From NCBI RefSeq assembly GCF_003385185.1, contig NZ_PQHZ01000035.1, positions 1 through 64,000 of the forward strand: a stretch of 64,000 nucleotides of DNA, given 5' to 3'. A program made the position numbers and the translations under genes. The stretch is from Amycolatopsis palatopharyngis. GTDB taxonomy: Bacteria > Actinomycetota > Actinomycetes > Mycobacteriales > Pseudonocardiaceae. Each line of letters starts with the position of its first letter. The first letter of the stretch is position 1. The notes under the pieces are model-generated. The model saw only the letters and a list, made by a program, of their open reading frames with translations, was not told the DNA's origin and did no database searches. Shown in pieces: positions 1 to 7,416 of this stretch.

Positions 1-2
1 GT

Positions 3-110
3 GTCGCCGACGCCGCCGAACACATCTGGTCCTGGTCACGCTTCCGCCGCCGACGACAACACCAAGCCCGCCTCAGCCACTACAAACGCCGCGGCTACCC
101 ACTTCCTTAA
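3..110 (+). mobile_element. 3' end of an IS transposase gene (window edge)
   Basis: An open frame enters from the left edge and stops at TAA 108-110. Its 35 residues are basic and aromatic, with the pieces HIWSWSRFRRRRQHQAR and HYKRRGYPLP. This resembles the C-terminal tail of DDE transposases of the IS701/IS4-like type common in actinomycetes. The catalytic part lies outside the window, so the family is inferred only from the tail. The downstream IS end probably lies within the next few tens of bases. Confidence 0.5.
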
Positions 111-449
111 CTGCCGTTGCAGTACTAACGCCTTGAACGCTTCGTAGAGCGGCGCTCGGATCTCGGGAACCAACGAACAGGTGCGTCCATCGATCGTGAT
201 CATGGGCACGAACCCGAAAGCCTCGGCGACCTTGTTCAGAAACGTCGCCTGAGCCTCCTCCGTCTTGGTGACCTGTACGTGCGGGCTGTCGGCGACCGTT
301 CTCAGCAGATCCAAGCGTTCAGGCGACAGTCGTTTAATCAGGAGATGGAGGTCGGTGACGACCTCGGGTGTGTTCTCCCATTGACGAGTGGGATCTAACG
401 CCGGATTCTCCGCCCAATGCCGATTTGCGTCGCGCTCATCGCGTTCCAC
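36..449 (-). CDS. Hypothetical protein, C-terminus probably created by an IS insertion
   Basis: A 137-residue ORF starting MERDERDANRHW. It is mostly helical and charged, with no signal peptide, membrane segment or motif I recognise. The last ~24 residues (alanine-rich, ending LSSAAEA) are the antisense of the transposase 3' end at 3-110. The original protein was therefore probably longer, and its tail has been replaced by IS sequence. The reading frame before that looks genuine (mixed but plausible codon use, ATG start at 449). Its GC is lower than that of the flanking chromosome, which fits acquired DNA. Function unknown. Confidence 0.45.
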   Translation of the reverse strand: MERDERDANRHWAENPALDPTRQWENTPEVVTDLHLLIKRLSPERLDLLRTVADSPHVQVTKTEEAQATFLNKVAEAFGFVPMITIDGRTCSLVPEIRAPLYEAFKALVLQRQLRKWVAAAFVVAEAGLVLSSAAEA

Positions 450-1029
450 GTCGTGCCCCCGCCTGATATCGGTTTCTGTCGAATTAATATATGTAGCGTA
501 GAACGGTCACGAAGTGGTGGGCAAGTCGGCTCGTTCTCCAGACAGGGCCTGCGGTGGGGCCACCATGAAAATTGGTCCGACCGCAGGCTTCCCCTGCCTG
601 GGGCTACCAGAAGTGGGTCCCTGCCCAGACCTCTACGTACAGCTCATACGTGCCCGGACTTACAGACTCATAATAAGTCGAGGTGCTCCAGCTTCCGCTG
701 CCGCTGGTGTTGAGCACCGTGTACTCATCGGGACAATCTTCGTTTGCGCCACAACTTCACCAAGGGGCCCTCTCACGAATCGATTCCAGAATGTTCTTCT
801 CGGTCTTCGCGCAGGCGTCCTCTCTTGATCTCTTCTTGGTGGATCGACGAATCTGACTCGCGGAACGCTACTCGTCAAGAGAATGCAAAGAATCCGCTGA
901 TAGCGTGAACAACTCGCGAAATAAAAGCGCATAAATTGACTCAAAGACCCTATCGGGAATCGAGTCATCGCGACAAAGTATTTACTAATAATGGTGCGTT
1001 CAAATCCCGTCGGTATTTTTAGTCGGAGA
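450..1029. other. AT-rich gap with no intact gene
   Basis: About 580 bases of clearly lower GC than the rest of the window, with runs such as taatatat near 486 and attttta near 1016. No open frame here has convincing codon usage or a ribosome-binding site. It holds one minus-strand coding remnant (604-756) and a tRNA T-arm-like string near 998-1011. It looks like foreign or decayed DNA next to the IS end. Confidence 0.5.
604..756 (-). pseudogene. Remnant of a small, possibly secreted protein
   Basis: On the minus strand a 50-codon frame runs from just after a TGA (757-759) to a TAG (604-606). It reads like a real protein C-terminus: two cysteines (CGANEDC), then a Gly/Ser/Thr/Tyr-rich stretch ending TYELYVEVWAGTHFW. 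There is no start codon with a ribosome-binding site, and the same frame is open again upstream of the TGA. It is best read as a gene broken by a stop or frameshift. I do not recognise the family. Confidence 0.25.
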
Positions 1030-1350
1030 TTAGTTATCAGCCATAGCCCACCCTGTACATGGAAGCTGCTGATAGCAGGTCGAAGATGGGCCGCGCCGAA
1101 CTGGGAGAAGGTTGTCAAGGCCGCCTCCCGGCCACGGCGCAAGCGCGCGTCCTAGTCGCAGCCAGCGCTCGGCTCCGCCCTCGCCGTCGGTCCGCCCGTC
1201 GTGGTAGACGATGCGATCGAGCCAGATCGCGGCGTCCTTCTGCGGCAGCCTTCGCTGGTAGTACCAGCGGTTGTGTGTGCCCCAGTAACAGGGTTCGAGG
1301 TCGCGCAGAGCCGCGACGAATTCGTTCTCGCTCAACGGAGAGTCCGTCAT
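1030..1350 (-). CDS. Hypothetical protein, ~106 aa
   Basis: ATG at 1350 is preceded by a good ribosome-binding site (GGAGGA, about 6 bases upstream), which favours this start over a longer open frame. The N-terminal ~75 residues (MTDSPLSENEF, then an aromatic-rich part with CYWGTHNRWYYQRR) look like authentic coding sequence. The last ~30 residues look frameshifted, so the gene may be truncated at its 3' end next to the AT-rich stretch. No motif I can name; no signal peptide or membrane segment. Confidence 0.4.
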   Translation of the reverse strand: MTDSPLSENEFVAALRDLEPCYWGTHNRWYYQRRLPQKDAAIWLDRIVYHDGRTDGEGGAERWLRLGRALAPWPGGGLDNLLPVRRGPSSTCYQQLPCTGWAMADN

Positions 1351-1504
1351 CACTGTTCCTCCGGCCGGGCCCGTCCGCGGTGTGCATGCGTTTGTCCGGC
1401 GAGCGGGTCCGGCACTGGTGAAGGAGTCGTCATTCCATTCGGCCAGTGGCGATCGGGGAATGACGCGGAGGCCAAGGTCGTGAGAAAGAGTCACCGGAAA
1501 ACCG

Positions 1505-2089
1505 GTGGACCCCGCGGCGGTGCTGACCGAAGCTGGATCGGTGAACGAACGTCTGACGGCCGGAGGCGATCTGTGGCTGCGCCCGTGGGATCCCGATGAT
1601 CTCGACGCGGTGCTGTGCGCCTTCACCGACCCGGAGATGTGGCGTCAGTCCGAGGAGCCGGTGGACACCGTCCCCGCCGCCGCGGCCTGGATAGCTGCCC
1701 GGCAGCGGCACTGGGCCACCGGGACGGGCTACTCATGGGCCGTGGTGGACGCGCGGTCAGTGGTGCTCGGCTGTGTCGAGGTGGGCGCGGTGAACCGTCG
1801 CCACGGCTGCGGCTGGGTGTCCTACTGGACGATCAAGGCCGCAAGGGGCAGGGGAGTCGCGACAGCCGCTTGCCGCACCGCCAGTGACTGGGCCCTGTAC
1901 GACGTCGGTCTGCACCGACTGGAACTGGGTCACCGGTTGAACAACCCGGCCTCCTGTCAGGTCGCCACCCGTGCCGGATACCGGCCGGAGGGGGTGCAGC
2001 GCGACAAGCTCCGTTACGAGGGCACCTGGTACGACGTGGAGATCCACGCCCGGCTGACCACAGACCGGGGTTTCGCCGCCGCGAGCTGA
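1505..2089 (+). CDS. GNAT-family N-acetyltransferase
   Basis: A 194-residue protein of the RimJ/RimL-like GNAT fold. These enzymes transfer an acetyl group from acetyl-CoA to an amine on a protein, antibiotic or small molecule. Family signs are the opening WLRPWDPDDLDAV, the acetyl-CoA loop near residues 117-123 (ARGRGVAT), and the closing part with NPASCQVATRAGYRPEG, where a residue late in the fold is typically catalytic. It stands alone between a hypothetical gene and a convergent ABC transporter, so the substrate cannot be guessed. GTG 1505 is used as start; an internal GTG at 1541 is possible and would remove a non-conserved 12-residue leader. Confidence 0.85.
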   Translation: MDPAAVLTEAGSVNERLTAGGDLWLRPWDPDDLDAVLCAFTDPEMWRQSEEPVDTVPAAAAWIAARQRHWATGTGYSWAVVDARSVVLGCVEVGAVNRRHGCGWVSYWTIKAARGRGVATAACRTASDWALYDVGLHRLELGHRLNNPASCQVATRAGYRPEGVQRDKLRYEGTWYDVEIHARLTTDRGFAAAS

Positions 2090-2120
2090 GGTCCGGCGAT
2101 GGCCGGCCGGGCGTGGGATG

Positions 2121-3098
2121 TCAGCTGGTGATGTCCTTCGTCGCGAACCGCCGACCGGCCAGCAACAGGAAGATCGTGGCGAACACGACGGCGGACAGCG
2201 CTCCGCTGGCGATGTCCGTCCAGTCGATATCGGTGGAGATCAGATCCATCCACGCGAAGGAGTAGTGCGTCGGCAGGAACTCCCGGAGGTCGCCGAGCGC
2301 GGTGATCTGGTCCAGGATCTGCGAGACGATCGAGACCAGCACCGCACCGCCGACAGCTCCCAGCGGCGCGTCGGTGGAGACGCTGAGCAGCAGTGCGAGG
2401 CCGGCGACCCAGGACAGCTGGACGATGATGTATGCGACCGCGAGGATCATCGCGATGACGCTGTCGCCGAACGGTACGGCGTCGCCGGTGGGACTGATCG
2501 CGTCCCCCGCGCCGTACCAGATCACCCCGACCAGCAGCGCCACCAACGGCAGCAGGGCGAGTGCACCCGCCGACAGCAGTCCCGACGCGATGGCCTTCTG
2601 CCGCAACACCCTGTGCCGGGGAACCGGAACGGCCAGCAGGTACTTCAGGCTCGACCACGACGCCTCACTGGCGATCGTGTCGCCGAAGAACAACGCCACG
2701 ATCATCGGCAGCAGGAACGTGCCGGACACGAACATCGCGAGCACGACGAAGTTGGGCGCACTCGCCGTGGCCAGATCGATGAATCCGCCGGACCGGCGGT
2801 TCTCGTTGGCGGCGCCGATCTCGAACGCCACCACCAGGATGAACGGCAGCAGCGCCACGAATCCGAGTAGGAGCTGGGTCCGCCGCCTGCGTAGCTGCCT
2901 GCGAAGCTCCACGCCTAGCGGCAGCGTGCGCGACACGCGATAGCCCGCCACCGAACCGTCCGGTGCCACCTCCGTCGGTTCGTGCTCCGCCGCGTCGGTG
3001 AGTTCGAGCAGTGCCGCCGGATCCGTGTGCACGCCGTGGTCGGCGCCAGGATTTGCCTCCGTTGCCGAACCCCTCCTCGAGCTACCCACTGGATTCAC
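2121..3098 (-). CDS. ABC-2 type transporter permease
   Basis: Integral membrane partner of the ATPase domain encoded just upstream. A cytoplasmic N-terminal stretch of ~90 residues is followed by a first helix (LLLGFVALLPFILVVAFEIG) and at least five more hydrophobic segments, ending with a helix before ATKDITS. That is the usual six-helix plan of ABC-2 exporters. GTG 3098 overlaps the end of the preceding gene by 17 bases, indicating translational coupling; GTG 3089 is an alternative. The open frame continues further upstream, but only as a shadow of the ATPase gene. The pair probably exports a lipid, peptide or drug; the cargo is unknown. Confidence 0.85.
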   Translation of the reverse strand: MNPVGSSRRGSATEANPGADHGVHTDPAALLELTDAAEHEPTEVAPDGSVAGYRVSRTLPLGVELRRQLRRRRTQLLLGFVALLPFILVVAFEIGAANENRRSGGFIDLATASAPNFVVLAMFVSGTFLLPMIVALFFGDTIASEASWSSLKYLLAVPVPRHRVLRQKAIASGLLSAGALALLPLVALLVGVIWYGAGDAISPTGDAVPFGDSVIAMILAVAYIIVQLSWVAGLALLLSVSTDAPLGAVGGAVLVSIVSQILDQITALGDLREFLPTHYSFAWMDLISTDIDWTDIASGALSAVVFATIFLLLAGRRFATKDITS

Positions 3099-5958
3099 CC
3101 TCTCCGACCAATTGCAGGAATGCGTCCTCCAGCCGTCGCCGGGGCCCGGCCTGTTCCACCGCGATCCCGGCCCGCACCAGCGCGGCCACGGCCGCCGCGC
3201 GGGGCAGCCCGTCGAGGTCGGCGTGCACCAGCGGGCCTTCGATGTCCACTCCGGACACACCGCCGACCGCGCGCAGTGCGGCGGCGGCCTCCTCGGGCTG
3301 GTCCACCCGGAAGGTGGCCTCGCCGCCCGCGGCGACGATGTCGCCCACCTCGCCCGCCGCGACGAGCCTGCCCCGGTGCATGACGACGACGTGCGTCGAG
3401 GTCTGTTCCACCTCCGCGAGCAGGTGGCTGGAGACCAGCACCGTGCGCCCGGTGGCGGCGTAGCGCTGCAACACCTCGCGCATCTGGTGGATCTGTGGCG
3501 GGTCGAGCCCGTTGGTCGGTTCGTCGAGGACGAGCAGCTCCGGCAGGCCGAGCATGGCCTGCGCGATCGCCAGTCGCTGTCGCATGCCTTGGCTGTACGT
3601 GCGCACCTTGCGGTGTACCGCGTCGCCGAGCCCGGCGATCTCCAGTGCCTCGTCGAGATGCGCCCGTTCCCACGGCCTGCCGGTACTGGCCCAGTAGAAA
3701 CGAAGGTTCGCCGCGCCGGAGAGGTGCGGCAGGAATCCCGAACCCTCGACGAACGACCCGATCCTCGACAGGACGGGAGCGCCGGGGGCGACGGTGTGCC
3801 CGAAGACCTTGATGTCACCCTCGGTCGGGCTGATCAGACCCATCAGCATTCGCAGTGTCGTGGTCTTGCCCGCGCCGTTCGGACCCAGCAGACCCAGCAC
3901 CTGGCCCCGCTCCACCCGGAACGACAGATCCCGCACGGCGGTCAGTCCCCCGGGATAGGACTTCGTCAGGTTGTCGATGACCAGAGGCGTGTCGGCCAGG
4001 GATTCGTCCACGTGATGCGCACGCCTGCGGCGTACGGCGGCTATCGCGGCCACCGCGATCGCCGCGGCCAGTACCCCGGCTATCCCGAGTAGCTGCCCGA
4101 CCGGCCAGGCGCCGCCGGTGGTGACGCCCGGTACCACCGGTACCGCCAGCGAGTTGTCTCCGGCGAGAGAGATCCGGTAGGACGCGGGTGCGGTGGGGGT
4201 GTCGTAGGACTGGTCCGTGGTGCCCACGACCAGTTGCAGCGCGTGTCCCTCCTCGATCGGCCGGACGATGCCTGGCAAGGTCACCGTGACCTCCACCGGC
4301 GAACCGTCGGCGGGCAGGTCCGGGAGCCGCAGTGGGGCGATCGCGTTGCCCGGTAGTGTCCGCGCTCCGTCGGGAGAAACGTCGTAGAGCTTGGCGAACA
4401 GCACCGCGCCGGACTCCGGCACCGGTCCATCGGCCGCGACTCGCAGCCGCACGTTGGTGGCACCGGTGATCAGCAGCTGTGACCGGACCGGCTCGGAGAC
4501 GAACGCGGCCGACTGGCCGGGCGGATCGATCGTGAACAGGCTCGACAGCCGCGACGAGCCACTGACGATCCGGTTGAGCCCGGGTAGCCCGCTGACCGCC
4601 GCGGGGTTTCCGCCAGGCGGATTCACGATGGTCTGCTCCGGTCCCGCGAGGCGTACCGGCCGGCGGTCGGTGGTTCCCGTGCCGAGACCGGGGTAGGCCT
4701 GCGCTTCGACACTGCGTACGGAGGGAGCGCCGTTCGTGCGCAGCGCGCCCTGCACCTCGTAGGTGAACTCCGGCACGGGGTCGCTGCCCGTGCCGTTCAG
4801 GCGGAAGTCCAGCCAGTCGGCGATCGTGCCGCGCAGCTGCGGACCGGGGGCGCCGCCGTCGTGCCCTCCGGTGTACCAGATCACGCTGACCTCGCCGCCG
4901 GCTTCGGTTATCTGTCGGGCGTTGGCATCCGCCTGGTCCAGCCCGAACAGGGTGTCGTTCTCGCCCTGGACGAGCAGGGTCGGCGCGGTGATCTGGTCGG
5001 TGACCGAAACGGGGGAGATCCGGCGGAGCAGCTCGACCGTCTGCGCGTCCGCTCTGCCGTCCGTGGCGATGTCGGTGTAGGCCCGGCAGACCTCGTCGGT
5101 GAAGCGCCCGCACGGGTCGGCGGCAGGTGCGTCCGCGGGCTGGCGGCCGCCCGATGGCGGATTCGCCCCGCCGGAGCCTGCTTGTCCGCCGGACAGCTCG
5201 CTCTCGTCCGGTTCGGCCCCGGGCTCGATGGCCTCGGCCGCAGGGCCTGCCTGAGTCGGTGCGCCGGAACCGGCGGAGAACAGGATGCCGGCCCATGACT
5301 CCTTGAACACTCCATCGGGGGCGAAGGCACCCGCCGCGGGGGTGTCCGCGGCGAGCGAGCCCGTGGTTCCCGCGTTCGGAGTGAGGCCCTGCGCCAGGTC
5401 GTTGTAGGTGATCACCGGCGCGATGGCGTCGATCCGATCGTCGACACCCGCGAGCAGCAACGCCAGAGCCCCGCCGTAGGACGCGCCCGTCACGCCGACC
5501 CGTGGATCTCCATCCGCGTCGGTGACGACCTCGGGGAGGGTGGCGAGATGGTCGATCAGCCTGCCCGCGTCGGCGACTTCGAAACGGGGGTCGTTGAGGG
5601 CGATCTCGCCGGTGCTGCGCCCGAAACCACGGGCCGAGTACGTCAGCACGACGAAGCCGCGCTCGGCGAGTTCGCCCGCCTCGCGGGCGACACTGTTCTT
5701 GTCTCCGCCGAAGCCGTGTGGCAACAGGACGGCGGGGGCTGGTGTCTGCTCCGGGGTGTACAGCGTCGTGTCGAGCCGGACCCCCTCGGCCGATCCCGGT
5801 GCGGCCGGGACCTCGACGAAATCGTCCGTGGTCGCCACCGGGGTCGGCGCGTCCTCCGCGCTCGCCCAGACCAGCGCGGCCGCGGCGAGTACGGCTACGG
5901 CGAGAAAGAGAGCGGCGTAGCGACGACGGCCTGGGGGAAGAAGTCGGGCAAAGGGCAC
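3082..5958 (-). CDS. Membrane-anchored alpha/beta-hydrolase (CocE/PepX-like) fused to ABC ATPase
   Basis: A 958-residue two-part protein. Residues 13-33 form a signal-anchor helix. Residues ~45-380 are an alpha/beta hydrolase of the X-Pro dipeptidyl-peptidase/CocE group, with nucleophile GASYGG (Ser ~160), Asp in QGENDTLF (~335) and His in YTGGHDGG (~366). Residues ~390-610 resemble the PepX C-terminal beta domain. A second helix lies at ~625-645. Residues ~657-958 are an ABC ATPase with Walker A GPNGAGKTT, signature YSQGMRQ and Walker B LLVLDEPTNG. The predicted topology puts the hydrolase outside and the ATPase inside. It overlaps the permease gene that follows, so the two genes form one transporter. 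A low-complexity Gly/Pro/Glu insert sits at ~240-285. Substrate unknown. Confidence 0.85.
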   Translation of the reverse strand: MPFARLLPPGRRRYAALFLAVAVLAAAALVWASAEDAPTPVATTDDFVEVPAAPGSAEGVRLDTTLYTPEQTPAPAVLLPHGFGGDKNSVAREAGELAERGFVVLTYSARGFGRSTGEIALNDPRFEVADAGRLIDHLATLPEVVTDADGDPRVGVTGASYGGALALLLAGVDDRIDAIAPVITYNDLAQGLTPNAGTTGSLAADTPAAGAFAPDGVFKESWAGILFSAGSGAPTQAGPAAEAIEPGAEPDESELSGGQAGSGGANPPSGGRQPADAPAADPCGRFTDEVCRAYTDIATDGRADAQTVELLRRISPVSVTDQITAPTLLVQGENDTLFGLDQADANARQITEAGGEVSVIWYTGGHDGGAPGPQLRGTIADWLDFRLNGTGSDPVPEFTYEVQGALRTNGAPSVRSVEAQAYPGLGTGTTDRRPVRLAGPEQTIVNPPGGNPAAVSGLPGLNRIVSGSSRLSSLFTIDPPGQSAAFVSEPVRSQLLITGATNVRLRVAADGPVPESGAVLFAKLYDVSPDGARTLPGNAIAPLRLPDLPADGSPVEVTVTLPGIVRPIEEGHALQLVVGTTDQSYDTPTAPASYRISLAGDNSLAVPVVPGVTTGGAWPVGQLLGIAGVLAAAIAVAAIAAVRRRRAHHVDESLADTPLVIDNLTKSYPGGLTAVRDLSFRVERGQVLGLLGPNGAGKTTTLRMLMGLISPTEGDIKVFGHTVAPGAPVLSRIGSFVEGSGFLPHLSGAANLRFYWASTGRPWERAHLDEALEIAGLGDAVHRKVRTYSQGMRQRLAIAQAMLGLPELLVLDEPTNGLDPPQIHQMREVLQRYAATGRTVLVSSHLLAEVEQTSTHVVVMHRGRLVAAGEVGDIVAAGGEATFRVDQPEEAAAALRAVGGVSGVDIEGPLVHADLDGLPRAAAVAALVRAGIAVEQAGPRRRLEDAFLQLVGEGESSG

Positions 5959-5982
5959 GATGACGACCGTATGCGCCGTTTC

Positions 5983-6010
5983 CTGAGAGAGTGCTGTGGG
6001 TACCTCTCAG
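5983..6010. promoter_or_regulatory. Inverted repeat upstream of the hydrolase-ATPase gene
   Basis: The perfect 7-bp arms CTGAGAG (5983-5989) and CTCTCAG (6004-6010) are separated by 14 bases and lie 25 bases upstream of the ATG at 5958. It could be an operator or a 5' leader hairpin. Spacing and position are the only evidence. Confidence 0.3.
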
Positions 6011-6161
6011 ACGTGCGGGAACCGCTGATCGCGTGAACGGCAGGTCGAGTTCACGGATGAGTATCGCCGACATGTGACGGAGCTAACGCAGGATAATCGG
6101 GTGACCAGCGCAACCTTGGCTGGCGTCGTTGATCGCGATCGCGCAATATACTCAGCGACGT

Positions 6162-6313
6162 GGAGGGGAGTATTCCTTCGCGGCGGTGTCGTCAGCACGG
6201 AGCCCCTGTACCGGTGGTACGGCGAGCGCCCGGCACCGCCGGCCGGTGAGTTCGCCGGTGGAAGAGACCTCCGGGTAGTGGCTGCTATCCGCTAACCGGA
6301 GGGTAATTTTTCT
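6162..6313 (+). ncRNA. yybP-ykoY manganese riboswitch leader of terC
   Basis: The leader of terC carries the hallmark blocks of the yybP-ykoY class. The 5' strand GGAGGGGAGTATTCC (6162-6176) pairs with GGAAGAGACCTCC (6260-6272), and the core between them includes GGTGTCGTCAGCACGG. Between the aptamer and the ribosome-binding site (GGAGGG, 6298-6303) lies a possible expression-platform hairpin with CCGG ends (about 6271-6300). A TATACT -10-like box at 6147-6152 would start the transcript near 6158. Members of this class sense Mn2+ and raise expression of TerC/Alx and MntP-type proteins; the sensing here is inferred from the family. Confidence 0.85.
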
Positions 6314-7387
6314 ATGAACGTCCCCTTGTGGGTCTGGCTTGCGACTGTCGGCGGGCTTCTCGTCCTGATCGCGATCGATCTGGTCGTCGTCGACCGCAAA
6401 CCTCATCAGGTCACCACCGGCGAAGCTGCCAAATGGGTGACCTTCTATGTCAGTTGCGCGGTGCTGTTCGGCATCGGCGTGTGGATCATCGGCGGGCACG
6501 ACTTCGGCGTCGAGTTCTTCACCGGCTATATCACCGAGTACTCCCTCAGCGTCGACAACTTGTTCATCTTCATGGTGATCATGTCGTCGTTCAAGGTGCC
6601 CGCCATTCACCAGCACCGGGTGCTGCTGATCGGTATCCTGCTCGCACTGGTGATGCGCGGTGCCTTCATCGCCGTCGGTGCGGCGCTCATCGCCCAGTTC
6701 GTCTGGGTGTTCTTCCTCTTCGGTGCCATCCTCGTCTGGACCGCGTTCAGCATGGTCCGGGAGAAGGGCGTCGACGAGGAGTACCACGAGAACGCCGTGA
6801 CCCGCTGGGTGCGCAAGATCTTCCCGGTGACCGAGGACTACATCGGCCACAGCATGATGGTCAAGCGGGACGGCAAGCGCTGGATCACGCCCATGTTCGT
6901 GGTGATCGTGGCGATCGGCAGCGCCGACCTGCTCTTCGCCGTCGACTCGATCCCGGCGATCTTCGGGATCACCCAGGAAGCGTTCCTGGTCTTCACGGCG
7001 AACGCCTTCGCGCTGATGGGGCTGCGGCAGCTCTACTTCCTGCTCGGTGGCCTCGTGACGAAGCTGGTCTACCTGTCCAAGGGGCTGGCGATCATTCTCG
7101 CCTTCATCGGCGCGAAGCTGTTCCTGCACGCGTTGCACGAGTACCACGTCGTCCCGGACTGGCTGGAGATCAACAACTGGGTGTCGCTCGGCGTGATCGT
7201 CGTGGTGCTGACGCTGACCACGGTGTTCAGCCTGCGTAAGTCGAGCAGGGATCCGGAGGCGTCGGGAGCCGACCTGGAGCTCAACGCCCTCTCGCCGGAG
7301 GAGCGTGCGGCTGCTGCTCAGACGGGTGGAGCCGGGGAAGCCGACCACGCCGAAGCCGGCAGGTCGACTCGCGAATCTGGTAGTTAG
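6314..7387 (+). CDS. TerC family integral membrane protein (Alx-like)
   Basis: A 357-residue membrane protein with at least seven hydrophobic segments. The hallmark TerC acidic motifs are present: SVDNLFIF near residue 80 and the symmetry-related DLLFAVDSIPAIFG near 210. A hydrophilic tail of ~50 residues follows the last helix. Family members handle Mn2+ efflux or the metalation of secreted enzymes; older literature links them to tellurite resistance. ATG 6314 has GGAGG twelve bases upstream. It is a single-gene unit governed by the preceding yybP-ykoY leader, which strongly supports a manganese role. Confidence 0.92.
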   Translation: MNVPLWVWLATVGGLLVLIAIDLVVVDRKPHQVTTGEAAKWVTFYVSCAVLFGIGVWIIGGHDFGVEFFTGYITEYSLSVDNLFIFMVIMSSFKVPAIHQHRVLLIGILLALVMRGAFIAVGAALIAQFVWVFFLFGAILVWTAFSMVREKGVDEEYHENAVTRWVRKIFPVTEDYIGHSMMVKRDGKRWITPMFVVIVAIGSADLLFAVDSIPAIFGITQEAFLVFTANAFALMGLRQLYFLLGGLVTKLVYLSKGLAIILAFIGAKLFLHALHEYHVVPDWLEINNWVSLGVIVVVLTLTTVFSLRKSSRDPEASGADLELNALSPEERAAAAQTGGAGEADHAEAGRSTRESGS

Positions 7388-7416
7388 TCCCGCTAACAAT
7401 CCTGTACGGTCGGGCC

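Noticed and set aside
757..759. In-frame TGA between two protein-like stretches, possible selenocysteine
   Set aside because: No start codon with ribosome-binding site, no SECIS-like hairpin seen, and no known selenoprotein similarity; a degraded gene explains it.
998..1011. GTTCAAATCCCGTC resembles a tRNA T-arm
   Set aside because: No acceptor, D or anticodon arms fit around it and the T stem has mismatches; kept only as a possible attachment-site scar.
3815..6073. Long arginine-rich frame overlapping the hydrolase-ATPase gene
   Set aside because: Shifted-frame shadow on the same strand; the conserved motifs are all in the other frame.
6152..7399. A 415-codon minus-strand open frame opposite terC
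   Set aside because: Shadow of terC, made of His/Asp/Arg/Glu-rich residues that mirror membrane codons.
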